Source: Aurantimonas aggregata
Lineage (GTDB): Bacteria > Pseudomonadota > Alphaproteobacteria > Rhizobiales > Rhizobiaceae
DNA: 64,000 nt
Assembly: GCF_010500835.1 (NCBI RefSeq)
Contig: NZ_JAAAMJ010000001.1
Location: 434,001 to 498,000, forward strand
Reading direction: 5' to 3'
Part shown: piece by piece, positions 44,716-53,315 of the stretch
How positions within the stretch are numbered: position 1 is the stretch's first letter
Layout: the number at the start of each line of letters is the position of its first letter
Program-made: the position numbers and the translations under genes
Notes under the pieces: generated by a model
Seen by the model: only the letters and a program-made list of their open reading frames with translations
What the model was told of the DNA's origin: nothing
Database searches by the model: none

Positions 44716-45506
44716 ACCGCCACCTTCGCCTTGATATGGGCGTGCGCCTCGTAGCCCTCGAGCGTGATGTCGTCGAAGGCGAAGGCGAAGAGGTCGGTGA
44801 CGGCCGGATTGAGCTTGAGCGTCGGCAATGGCAGTGGCTCACGGGTCAACTGCAGCCGCGCCTGCTCGAAATGGTCGGCGTAGAGATGCGCGTCGCCGAG
44901 CGTATGAATGAACTCGCCTGGCTCCAGCCCGGTCGCCTGCGCCACCATCGCCGTCAGCAGCGAATAGGAAGCGATGTTGAAGGGCACGCCCAGGAAGATG
45001 TCGGCAGAGCGCTGGTAGAGCTGGCACGACAGTCTGCCGTCGGCGACGTAGAACTGGAACAGGCAGTGGCAGGGCGGCAGCGCCATCTCGTCGACCAGCG
45101 CCGGGTTCCAGGCCGAAACGATCAGCCTCCGCGAATGCGGGTTGCTGCGGATCTGCTCGACCACCCTGGCGATCTGGTCGATATGCCCGCCCTGATAGTC
45201 CGGCCACGAACGCCACTGCGCCCCATAGACCGGGCCGAGTTCGCCGTCGGCATCGGCCCACTCGTCCCATATCCGCACGCCGTTGGCGTTGAGATAGGCG
45301 ATGTTGGTGTCGCCCTTCAGGAACCACAGGAGCTCGTAGACGATCGACTTCCAGTGCAGCCGCTTGGTGGTCAGCATCGGAAAGCCGGCCGACAGGTCGA
45401 ACCGCATCTGGTGGCCGAACACCGAGCGCGTGCCGGTGCCGGTGCGGTCCGGACGGTCGGTGCCGGTCTCCATGACGCGGCCCAGGAGATCCAGATACTG
45501 ACGCAT
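44712..45506 (-). CDS. thyA: thymidylate synthase
   Basis: 264 residues, the same length as the E. coli enzyme. ATG 45506 gives the standard start [20 protein letters not shown] (first part), and the active-site cysteine is in [12 protein letters not shown] near residue 146. Other signatures: [35 protein letters not shown]. It methylates dUMP using methylene-tetrahydrofolate. A longer frame to 45578 lacks homology. Overlaps folA. Confidence 0.97.
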   Translation of the reverse strand: MRQYLDLLGRVMETGTDRPDRTGTGTRSVFGHQMRFDLSAGFPMLTTKRLHWKSIVYELLWFLKGDTNIAYLNANGVRIWDEWADADGELGPVYGAQWRSWPDYQGGHIDQIARVVEQIRSNPHSRRLIVSAWNPALVDEMALPPCHCLFQFYVADGRLSCQLYQRSADIFLGVPFNIASYSLLTAMVAQATGLEPGEFIHTLGDAHLYADHFEQARLQLTREPLPLPTLKLNPAVTDLFAFAFDDITLEGYEAHAHIKAKVAV

Positions 45507-45757
45507 GCAGGTGATTCCCTCCGGCGACAGGCCGGCATGTTCGGGCCGATGCCCTGGCCGATTTTGGTGCAACGACACCGCCGCGAAGACGCCATGAGCG
45601 ACGAGCCGGGTGCGGTGTTACCGCAGGCAGCGAGCCTGCCGATGACATTGGTGCCGGGCGGCCACGCCACCGGCGTATCCGGACGACCTTGACCGATTCC
45701 TGTTGGCTTCGGAAGTCCTGCCCTTTTCACGGCAGGCAGAGCACCTTATATTCCGTT

Positions 45758-46083
45758 CGCTGGCTTCGGTCAGCTACGGCGATAAACGGCCGATGTAATA
45801 AGCCTTTCGGACCCGGGGGCGGTACCCGGCGCCTCCACCTGGCTTCATCGTAGTGTCACGATGGGGCCAGGCGGGGGCGAAATAGGATCGACGAGGGTGT
45901 AAAAATCGGACTTTCGCTCGGAATGGTACCGCCGTTATCGGGCCGTTTTATAGTTGCAAACGACAACTATGCGGAAGCACGTCTCGCAGCGTAAGCTGCG
46001 CGAACGCTTCAATTCAAGTCCTGGGGGTTCGCACTTCTAGGCGGGGCTCGGAGGCGCCTGGCAACAGAAGCCTCCACTTTTTT
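45758..46083 (+). ncRNA. ssrA: two-piece (permuted) tmRNA, tag ANDNYAEARLAA
   Basis: The gene is permuted as in other alphaproteobacteria. The acceptor piece comes first: T arm CCGGG-GGCGGTA-CCCGG (45813-45829), then CGCCTCC-A-CC ending at 45839. The coding piece begins with GGGGGCG at 45873, which pairs with CGCCTCC (45830-45836) to rebuild the acceptor stem, followed by AAATAGGATCGACG. The tag frame 45956-45994 reads ANDNYAEARLAA and stops at TAA. The 5' end is approximate, inferred from TTTTCA (45724) and TTATAT (45746) as promoter elements. It rescues stalled ribosomes and marks the product for proteolysis. Confidence 0.95.
46050..46083 (+). terminator. intrinsic terminator of ssrA
   Basis: GGAGGC (46050-46055) pairs with GCCTCC (46070-46075), followed by AC and six T residues at 46078-46083. 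It closes the tmRNA transcript before sspB. Confidence 0.8.
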
Positions 46084-46137
46084 ATGATGCGTGCGGCACG
46101 GCCGGCGGATCCGCACAGGTAAGTTCAGGACACCGCA

Positions 46138-46728
46138 ATGGGCCAGGATCTCATCCGTTACGATGTTCTCGCGCAGGACGCGCTGCGCGGCGTGATCCGC
46201 AAGGTCATCGGCGAAGTCGTCAAGACCGGGCTGCCGGGCGACCATCATTTCTTCATCACCTTCCTGACCTCGGCGCCCGGCGTGCGGATTTCCTCGCGAC
46301 TGCGCGAGAAATATCCGGAACTGATGACGATCGTGATTCAGCACCAGTACTGGGACCTGCAGGTCAACGACACCGCCTTCGAGGTTGGCCTTTCCTTCTC
46401 CGACATTCCCGAGCGCCTGCTCGTGCCGTTCAGCGCCATTCGCGGCTTCTATGACCCGGCGGTGAATTTCGAGCTCGAGTTCGACGTTCGCGGCATGGAT
46501 GCCGCCAACGAGCAGCCGGAACTCGTCGGCGAGGAAACCGGCGAGCCGGCCAAGCCCCAGTCGATCGCCCCGGCCCGTGCCGCCAAACCGACCAAGCTGC
46601 CCGGCAAGGGCAAGGCGGCTGCTGCGGCCGGCAACAAGTCGGACGAACCGGTCGATTCCGATGGCAATCCCGCGTCGAAGAAGGAAGCTGAAGTGGTTTC
46701 CCTCGACGCCTTCCGCAAGAAACCCTGA
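46138..46728 (+). CDS. sspB: SspB-type ClpXP adaptor
   Basis: 196 residues. The SspB core spans about 1-120 (DHHFFITFLTSAPGVRIS, LMTIVIQHQYWDLQV, FSDIPERLLVPFSAIRGFYDP), followed by a disordered Ala/Lys/Pro-rich tether that ends with SLDAFRKKP, which fits the ClpX-docking tail of alphaproteobacterial SspB. It brings ssrA-tagged proteins to ClpXP. Its gene begins 54 bases after the tmRNA terminator, so tag and adaptor are encoded side by side. ATG 46138 has AGGA 8 bases upstream. Confidence 0.93.
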   Translation: MGQDLIRYDVLAQDALRGVIRKVIGEVVKTGLPGDHHFFITFLTSAPGVRISSRLREKYPELMTIVIQHQYWDLQVNDTAFEVGLSFSDIPERLLVPFSAIRGFYDPAVNFELEFDVRGMDAANEQPELVGEETGEPAKPQSIAPARAAKPTKLPGKGKAAAAAGNKSDEPVDSDGNPASKKEAEVVSLDAFRKKP

Positions 46729-46736
46729 GTCTTTCG

Positions 46737-46982
46737 ATGGCCGATATCGTCAACCTCCGGCGCGCCCGCAAGGATCGCCAGAGGCTGGCGGCCGAACGTC
46801 AGGCCGAGGACAACCGCGTGCGCCACGGCATGCCGAAGGCTTTGCGCCAGACGGCCCGGATCGAGGCCGCGCGGCAGGCGCGCGCGCTGGACGGCGCGGC
46901 GCTCGCGCCGGAACGGACTTCTCGGCCGGCATCTTCGACCTCCCCTGACGACCCGGCGGCCGAGGAGCCGCCACCGCAATGA
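46737..46982 (+). CDS. DUF4169 family protein
   Basis: 81 residues. N-terminal IVNLRRARKDRQRLAAE, an Arg/Ala-rich helix, is the DUF4169 signature; the rest is low in structure, with a Pro-rich end. A small, basic, possibly nucleic-acid-binding protein of unknown function. It starts 8 bases after sspB and its stop overlaps the start of the next gene by four bases, so the three form a translationally linked unit. Confidence 0.85.
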   Translation: MADIVNLRRARKDRQRLAAERQAEDNRVRHGMPKALRQTARIEAARQARALDGAALAPERTSRPASSTSPDDPAAEEPPPQ

Positions 46983-47197
46983 TCACCAAGCGGTCCGTAT
47001 CGATCCGGGGCCACGCCACCTCGATCAGTGTCGAGGACCGGTTCTGGGAACGATTGCGGATCATCGCCGGGGAGCGCGGCCTGTCACTGGCGGCGCAGAT
47101 CGCCGAGATCGACGCGGCCCGTCGGCCCGGTACCAATCTTTCCTCCGCCATAAGGCTGTTCATCCTCGACGAGGCGCTGGCCCGTCTCGAAGGCTGA
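46979..47197 (+). CDS. ribbon-helix-helix protein
   Basis: 72 residues. The pattern KRSVSIRGHATSISVEDRFW then WERLRIIAGERGLSLAAQIAEID gives a short beta strand and two helices, a ribbon-helix-helix of the type annotated near sspB in many Hyphomicrobiales (often mislabelled as an arylsulfate sulfotransferase-like protein). It may bind DNA, but targets are unknown. Overlaps the DUF4169 gene by four bases (ATGA). Confidence 0.85.
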   Translation: MITKRSVSIRGHATSISVEDRFWERLRIIAGERGLSLAAQIAEIDAARRPGTNLSSAIRLFILDEALARLEG

Positions 47198-47223
47198 AGC
47201 CCCGGATCGCTAAAATCCCATAA

Positions 47224-50200
47224 TCAGAAGCGCAGCGGATCCTGCACACCGGGCAGGAAATTGTCGTCGTCCTCCGGCGGTGGCGCCCCCGACAGCGGGC
47301 GGTCGAAATCGAGCGCCTGCCCGGCTGCAGCCGGCGGCTGGGGCGCGGCCGGCTCCGGCGCCTGCCGGCGCTGCTGCTCGGCCGCGGCTGCTGCCTCCGC
47401 CTCGCGCTGCCGGGCCGTCTCCGCCGCTCGCTGCCGCTCGGTTTCAGCTTCCGAAGCTGCTGCGGCGGCTGCCTCGGCCGCTGCAGCTGCCGCCGCAGCC
47501 TCGGCCGCGGCCTGCCTTTCGGCCTCTGCCGCCGCTTCGGCACGCTGGCGCTCGGCTTCCTCTTCCGCCTGTCGGCGCTCTTCGGCGACCCGTGCTGCCT
47601 CGGCCTCCTGCCAGCGATAGAACCGCGCCTCGCGGCGCAGGCGCAGCCGCTCCTGCAAATTCTCCTGCATCGCCTCGACCCGCGCCTGCTCGCGCTCGAG
47701 TGCCCGCACCGACAGATAGTTGGTGAGCGCCGCGGTATCGATCGACAGGGCGGGCGCCGCCAGCGGTCCGTCCAGCGAATAGGCGATCGAAGGGTCGGCG
47801 CCGGCCACCCGGTCGTCGCCGGCATCGACCAGCAGCGAAAGATCGCCCGCGACCGTCAGCGCCGCAAGATCGAGACTGCCGGCCAGCGACAGCGTCGCCT
47901 CGCCCTGGCGCAAGGTGACGGGGGCAAAGCGGACGGTGCCGGCCGCGACGGAAAACTCCGTCGCCAGTTCGTCGGCGCGGAAGCGCTGCCCGGCGGACAG
48001 CGCGGTAAGCGCCTCGTCCGTGTCGTCTTCGGGCGCGAACCCCTCCGCATCCGCCGCCGCGAGCAGCGGGGGAAGCACCGTCTCGGGGATGTTCGGCAAC
48101 GCGATGTCGCGGGCGGTCACCCGCCCTGCCCCTGTCAGGCCCGAGGCCATCGCGGCATAGGACTGGCCGGTTCCCTCGATCCGGATCTCGCCGCCGAGCG
48201 TTGCATCGCTTTCTCCGGCAACGAGCGCCGGCCAGAGCGTTTCGAGATCGATGTCGTCCGAGCGGGCTTCCAGCGAAAGGCCGCCGATGCCGGCGGCGTT
48301 GCGCAGTTCGAGGCGTCCTTCGAGCTTGCCTCCGAGGCCGGTAGCGGCCGCCTCGTCGAGGGTGAGCGTGCCGGACGATCCGGCGACCGTCGCGGAGAAA
48401 TCGGCCAGGACCGGACCGCCGAGATCGAGAAAATCGCTCTGAAGCGCGACCTGGAACGAGGCCTCCGGCAACCGGCTCGGGCCAAAGGCGGTGCTCGGCC
48501 AGCGGGCTTCGCTGCTGCCTTCGTCGATCCCGCGTCCATAGACGAGTTCCGCGAGCCACGGCAGCGACAGGCTGCCGAATCGGACGTTACCGGTGAAAGC
48601 CCCACCGTCCGCCTTTGCCAGGTTCGCGCCGATATCGGTGCCGGCGACGGTGCCCGACACGGCGTTCAAGGCCCAGTCACCCCCGCCGTACACGATGCCG
48701 CCACTGACATCGAGCGGGACCGAGGCAAGACCCTGGGCGAGGTCGACGCCGGTCGTCAGCAGCCATGGCGACGCGTCCTCGCTCTCGATATACACCGACG
48801 CCTCGACGCCGTTGATCCCGGCCGGGGTGACCTCGACGACCCCGTCGAAGCTGATTTCGCTGCCCGGCGCCCGCAGCGTCGCGGTGGTGACGACCGGCCC
48901 CGTTGCTGCCGCCGAGAGCGACAGTTCCGCCTCCAGCGGCGACGGCGCAGCGATATCGATGGCTGCTATGCCGAGTTGCTCCAGCAACACGGTCGGCCGG
49001 TCGTTCTCCAGCCGCAGGTCGACGCCGAACCGGCCGCTTTCCTGGCGCGCGTAAAGTCCGTTCTCGATGGCGGAGGACAGATCGATCTTGGTGCCGTCGG
49101 CAGTGCCGTCGAGGCGGACGAAAAGGGTGGGCCGGCCGCCATCGCCGCCTTCGATCGTGCGGACTTCGCCGGCCAGCGCAATTGGCGCCAGCCGATCGGC
49201 GCGGCGTCCGAGCGCTTCGAGCAGCGGCACGCCCGGAAAGCGCGTCTGAAGCAGGCCGATGAACTCTTCCGGCGCATCGGATGCCAGGGTGACGGCAAGC
49301 TCGCCGGCCGCAGCGCCGGTCAGATCGGTCAGTCGGCCGGCGGCGGTCAGCGATGCGCCGGCAAGCCCGGAGACGTCCAGCGTCTCGACGGCGAGCGTCT
49401 CGCCGTCATAGACGACGTCCGCCTCGATCCGGTCCGCCGCGGCGTTCGCATAGCTGACGGGACCGGCATTCAGCGACACGTCGAAGCGGTTGGCGGTGGC
49501 GAGCGAGTCGGCGCTGCCGGTGAGCAGCCGCGACAGCGCCTGCAGTGCGTCGAGATTGACCGCGCCGCCAGAGAGGTCGGCGGCGATGGTCGTTTCCTCC
49601 CCGGTCCTCGAGCGCTCCAGACGTCCGGCCAGCTGGTCGCCGCCAATGTCGATCTCGAGATCCTCGAAGACCTGCCGCTCGGTCGTCAGCTCGGCACTGG
49701 CCGACAGGCCGGCACGGCCGAGCGTGCGGATCGCCGGATCGACAGCGCCGCTCAGCCAGTCGGCAAAGCCCGATGGCTGCTGCGAGGCAAGCAGCAGATC
49801 GCCGCGAAAGCTGAAGGCTTCGTCGAGGCCGACGATGCCGTCCGCCTCGAGCCGCGTGCGGCCCGGCAGCTCGGCGGTAAAGCGCGGCAACGCCCAACCG
49901 TCCGCCGTCGGACTCGCAGCAAAGGCGACGTCGCGGATCGTGGTGTCACCGGCCACCACAACCGGCAGGCTGATCTCGATGGTCCCCGCCATGCCCGGCC
50001 GGGGAATCTCCGCCAGCACCCGCCGCATCGCCTCGACCCGCTGGGCAAGGGCCAGCGCCGGCGCCGCTTCCGACGCCGCGGCACCCGCCTCGCTGGCGAC
50101 CTGGTCGACATTGACCTGCTCGCCCTCCAGCGCCAGCGAGAAGCGCGGCACACCGGCAAAGCTCAGCCGGCCTTCGCCGGTCAGGAGATAAGGCTGCTCG

Positions 50201-51102
50201 CTGCTGCCCGCCTGCAGCCGGATGTCCGTGAACGCGGCGGTGCTCGGCGATAGCGTGATCGCGCCGGTGGCGCGCAGCGGCAGCGTCGCAGCAACGGCCA
50301 TTTCGGTCTCCGCCACCACGGCCGGCTGGAACGGGTCGTTCGCTCCGGCGACCGCTGCTTCGGGCGGCTGCCACGGCCGGGTCAGCCGCGCCGTGCCCTC
50401 GAAGCGCGGCAGGCCCGCTTCCATGCGCGCCGCCCCGTCGAGGACGATCTCCGCGGCGAGCGAACCGTTGGCGACCTCGACATGCAGCGGCAGCCCGCCA
50501 TCCGCCTGCAGGGTTCCGGTCGAGACGCCGAATGCGACCGTCTGGCCATTCGTGCGGAACGTGCCGCGTCCGTCGAGGGGACCCGCCAGCGACGTGGCCG
50601 ACAGCGTGGCGTTGAGGTCGGCGAGCTCGTGGCGGCGGCCGGTCGAACCCTGCTCGATGACCACCGTCCCGTCATTGATCGAGACATTGTCGAGAACGAC
50701 CGTCGCGCCGGACGGGATTGCCGGCTTCGCCACCACCAGGTCGACGCCGCCATCCGGCCGGATCGGCAGGCGAAGCTGCGGCCGGTCGAGGGTCATCGAA
50801 TAGATGAAGATCTCGCCCGACAGATAGGGCGCGAGTTCGGCGTCCATCCGGAAGCGATCGACCGTCATCAGGGGTGCGCCGGCCTCGCTCCTCACCTCGA
50901 CGTCCTCGAAGGTCACCGAGGGAAACGGCAGCAGGCGCGCCGACGCATCGCCGCGCACGACGACGTCCCGGCCGAGGATCGCCGAGGCCTCACGCTCGAA
51001 ATCGGCACGATAGGCGGTCCAGTCGATGAAGATCGGTGCCACGAGCGCCGCCACCAGCGCGAGCACCAGCAGACCACCGAAGAAGACGAAGGCTCTGACC
51101 AG
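47224..51102 (-). CDS. AsmA family protein, large
   Basis: About 1292 residues. One N-terminal membrane segment, then the AsmA domain (DWTAYRADFEREASAILGRDV) and long beta-rich repeats of the DUF3971/AsmA_2 type, now linked to lipid transfer between membranes; a final Ala/Glu/Arg coiled segment and a Pro-rich tail complete it. The start is unusual. CTG 51102 has AAAGGAG seven bases upstream and gives VRAFVFFGGLLVLALVAAL, a full membrane anchor as in relatives. The first standard codon, GTG 51066, has no ribosome site and shortens the anchor. I favour CTG. Confidence 0.88.
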   Translation of the reverse strand: MVRAFVFFGGLLVLALVAALVAPIFIDWTAYRADFEREASAILGRDVVVRGDASARLLPFPSVTFEDVEVRSEAGAPLMTVDRFRMDAELAPYLSGEIFIYSMTLDRPQLRLPIRPDGGVDLVVAKPAIPSGATVVLDNVSINDGTVVIEQGSTGRRHELADLNATLSATSLAGPLDGRGTFRTNGQTVAFGVSTGTLQADGGLPLHVEVANGSLAAEIVLDGAARMEAGLPRFEGTARLTRPWQPPEAAVAGANDPFQPAVVAETEMAVAATLPLRATGAITLSPSTAAFTDIRLQAGSSEQPYLLTGEGRLSFAGVPRFSLALEGEQVNVDQVASEAGAAASEAAPALALAQRVEAMRRVLAEIPRPGMAGTIEISLPVVVAGDTTIRDVAFAASPTADGWALPRFTAELPGRTRLEADGIVGLDEAFSFRGDLLLASQQPSGFADWLSGAVDPAIRTLGRAGLSASAELTTERQVFEDLEIDIGGDQLAGRLERSRTGEETTIAADLSGGAVNLDALQALSRLLTGSADSLATANRFDVSLNAGPVSYANAAADRIEADVVYDGETLAVETLDVSGLAGASLTAAGRLTDLTGAAAGELAVTLASDAPEEFIGLLQTRFPGVPLLEALGRRADRLAPIALAGEVRTIEGGDGGRPTLFVRLDGTADGTKIDLSSAIENGLYARQESGRFGVDLRLENDRPTVLLEQLGIAAIDIAAPSPLEAELSLSAAATGPVVTTATLRAPGSEISFDGVVEVTPAGINGVEASVYIESEDASPWLLTTGVDLAQGLASVPLDVSGGIVYGGGDWALNAVSGTVAGTDIGANLAKADGGAFTGNVRFGSLSLPWLAELVYGRGIDEGSSEARWPSTAFGPSRLPEASFQVALQSDFLDLGGPVLADFSATVAGSSGTLTLDEAAATGLGGKLEGRLELRNAAGIGGLSLEARSDDIDLETLWPALVAGESDATLGGEIRIEGTGQSYAAMASGLTGAGRVTARDIALPNIPETVLPPLLAAADAEGFAPEDDTDEALTALSAGQRFRADELATEFSVAAGTVRFAPVTLRQGEATLSLAGSLDLAALTVAGDLSLLVDAGDDRVAGADPSIAYSLDGPLAAPALSIDTAALTNYLSVRALEREQARVEAMQENLQERLRLRREARFYRWQEAEAARVAEERRQAEEEAERQRAEAAAEAERQAAAEAAAAAAAAEAAAAAASEAETERQRAAETARQREAEAAAAAEQQRRQAPEPAAPQPPAAAGQALDFDRPLSGAPPPEDDDNFLPGVQDPLRF

Positions 51103-51281
51103 GTTTCGGCTCCTTTCTTCAGTTGCTTGGATCGCGCGCGATCGCTCGCCGTCTCAGCTGCGCGGGCGATGATCGCCGCCTGCGCTTGCCCTGCCCTGAC
51201 CCGCCGTGGCTGGCAGGCTTTGCTGCCGTGCAACCATGACCGGAACAGACCGGCCCTGTCGAGGCCAAGAACCCGAATAGA

Positions 51282-52691
51282 TCAGGGTAAGATCTTGCCG
51301 GGGTTGAGAATATCCTTCGGATCGAGGGCCATCTTGATGGCCCGCATCACGTCGACCGCATCGCCGAGTTCGCGGCGCAGATAGGCTCGCTTGCCCTGGC
51401 CGACGCCGTGTTCGCCGGTGCAGGTGCCATCCATGGCGACGGCTCGCTCGGCCAGCCGGGCCATGAACCCTTCCGCCGCCGCGATCTCGCGCGGATCGGC
51501 GACGTCGAGCAGCAGCGTCGTGTGGAAGTTGCCGTCACCGACATGGCCGACGATCGGCGCCAGCAGCCCGGACGCCTCGATGTCGGCCTGGGTCTCGGCA
51601 ATGCATTCGGCGAGCCGCGAGATCGGCACGCAGACGTCCGTGGCGATCGCCTTCGCCCCCGGCCGCAGCCCCTGCGCCGCCCAGTAGAGGTCGTGCCGGG
51701 CCTTCCACAGTTTCGCCCGGTCCTCGGCCCGCTCGGCGCTGCGGAACGGTCCGCCGCCATGTTCGGCGGCGATCGCCGCGAAGAGTTCCGCCTGTTCGGC
51801 CACCCCGGCAGGAGAGCCGTGGAACTCCAGAAACAGAGAAGGCCGTGCCTCGAGGTCGAGCTGCGCATAGGTGATCGTCGCCTGCATCGACTGGGTGTCG
51901 AGCAGCTCGATGCGGGCGACCGGCAGGCCAAGCTGGATCGTCTGGATCACCGCATTGCAGGCGCTGTCGACGTCCGGAAACGGGCAAACGCCGGCAAGGA
52001 TCGTCTCCGGGATGCCGTAGAGCTTCAGGTTCAGGCTGGTGATGATGCCGAGCGTGCCTTCCGAGCCGACAAGGAGCCGCGTCAGGTCGTAGCCGGCGGA
52101 GGTCTTCTTGGCGCGCCTTGCAGTCCGAATGACGCGCCCGTCGGCCATCACCGCCGTCAGGCCGATGACGTTGTCGCGCATCGTGCCGTAGCGCACCGCG
52201 TTGGTGCCCGACGCCCGCGTCGCCGCCATGCCGCCGAGGCTGGCATTGGCGCCCGGGTCGATCGGGAAGAACAGCCCGGTGTCGCGCAGATACGCGTTCA
52301 GCGCCTCGCGGGTTACACCCGGCTCGACGACGCAGTCGAGATCTTCGGGGTGCACCGCCAGCACCTTGTCCATGCGCGAGAGATCGAGCGAGATGCCGCC
52401 TTGCGGCGCGTTGATGTGGCCTTCCAGTGACGAACCGGTGCCGAAGGCGACGATCGGTGTCGCGTGGTCGCCGCAGATCCGCACGATCTCCTGCACCTCC
52501 GCCTCGGTCTCGGCGAACACCACTGCATCCGGCATCTGGTTCGGCAGGTAGGTGGTGGAGTGGGCGTGCGCCCGCCGCACATCTTCGCCTGTGACCAGCC
52601 GCTCGCCGAATCGCTGCCGCAGGATGGCGACGGCACTGCCGATCCCGCCCCGCTTGACCGGCCGTTCGGCGAGTATGTCCTGAAGCGCCAT
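51282..52691 (-). CDS. FAD-binding oxidase (D-lactate dehydrogenase/GlcD type)
   Basis: 469 residues from ATG 52691. PCMH-type FAD domain with PIVAFGTGSSLEGHINAP (flavin phosphate loop) and TRASGTNAVRYGTMRDNV, then the C-terminal substrate domain with HVGDGNFH and GEHGVGQGKRAYL. This subfamily oxidises D-lactate, glycolate or 2-hydroxyglutarate and passes electrons to quinone or cytochrome; the substrate is undetermined. It is divergent from the thioesterase gene, with a 109-base gap. Confidence 0.9.
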   Translation of the reverse strand: MALQDILAERPVKRGGIGSAVAILRQRFGERLVTGEDVRRAHAHSTTYLPNQMPDAVVFAETEAEVQEIVRICGDHATPIVAFGTGSSLEGHINAPQGGISLDLSRMDKVLAVHPEDLDCVVEPGVTREALNAYLRDTGLFFPIDPGANASLGGMAATRASGTNAVRYGTMRDNVIGLTAVMADGRVIRTARRAKKTSAGYDLTRLLVGSEGTLGIITSLNLKLYGIPETILAGVCPFPDVDSACNAVIQTIQLGLPVARIELLDTQSMQATITYAQLDLEARPSLFLEFHGSPAGVAEQAELFAAIAAEHGGGPFRSAERAEDRAKLWKARHDLYWAAQGLRPGAKAIATDVCVPISRLAECIAETQADIEASGLLAPIVGHVGDGNFHTTLLLDVADPREIAAAEGFMARLAERAVAMDGTCTGEHGVGQGKRAYLRRELGDAVDVMRAIKMALDPKDILNPGKILP

Positions 52692-52800
52692 GGTTTCTTC
52701 CTCCGTCGCCAGTTCTGCGTATCGGCCGAGGCCGCTTGCCGCAACGCCCCGCCTCTGGCTTCTAGCGGGTAGGACGACGACCCGACAATGCGAGACCGCG

Positions 52801-53292
52801 ATGACCGAAAGCCTCCCCGCCCCGTTCCGCTCGGACCTCATGGCCCTGGAGCCGGCGTGGATCGACTATAACGGCCATCTCAACCTCGCCTACTACCACG
52901 TGCTGTTCGACCGGGGCATCGACGGCCTGTTCGATGCCGTCGGGCTGGGCGAGGCGTATCGCGCGGCACGCGGCATGACCACCTACTCGGTCGAGACCCA
53001 CGTCTGCTACCTGCGCGAGGTGCCGCCGGGTTCGCTCGTCAGGGTCACCGCGCAGATCGTCGGACTCGACGCCAAGCGCCTGCACATCTTCCAGGAGATG
53101 CTGCACGAGGACGGCTGGCGCGCCGCGACGCTGGAAGGTCTCAGCCTCTCGATCGACCAGCGCGGCGACAAACCGAAGGCCGCAGCTTTCCCGGGGGATG
53201 TCTACGAGCGCATTAAGGCGATGGCGGCGGAACACGCGCAGCTGCCGCGGCCGGACCGTATGGGGCGTAGCATCGCGATGGCGCGCGACTAG
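52801..53292 (+). CDS. 4HBT-type acyl-CoA thioesterase
   Basis: 163 residues, hot-dog fold. WIDYNGHLNLAYYHVLFDRG is the active-site region of the YbgC/FadM-like group (Asp-Tyr-Asn-Gly-His), and VETHVCYLREVPPGSLVRV the central strand. The sequence is close in pattern to the betainyl-CoA thioesterase linked to carnitine breakdown, but no carnitine genes are nearby. ATG 52801 is at the start of the conserved region. It faces the GGDEF-EAL gene with 23 bases between stops. Confidence 0.85.
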   Translation: MTESLPAPFRSDLMALEPAWIDYNGHLNLAYYHVLFDRGIDGLFDAVGLGEAYRAARGMTTYSVETHVCYLREVPPGSLVRVTAQIVGLDAKRLHIFQEMLHEDGWRAATLEGLSLSIDQRGDKPKAAAFPGDVYERIKAMAAEHAQLPRPDRMGRSIAMARD

Positions 53293-53315
53293 CCCTGGAA
53301 AGTCGCCCGCGGCGC

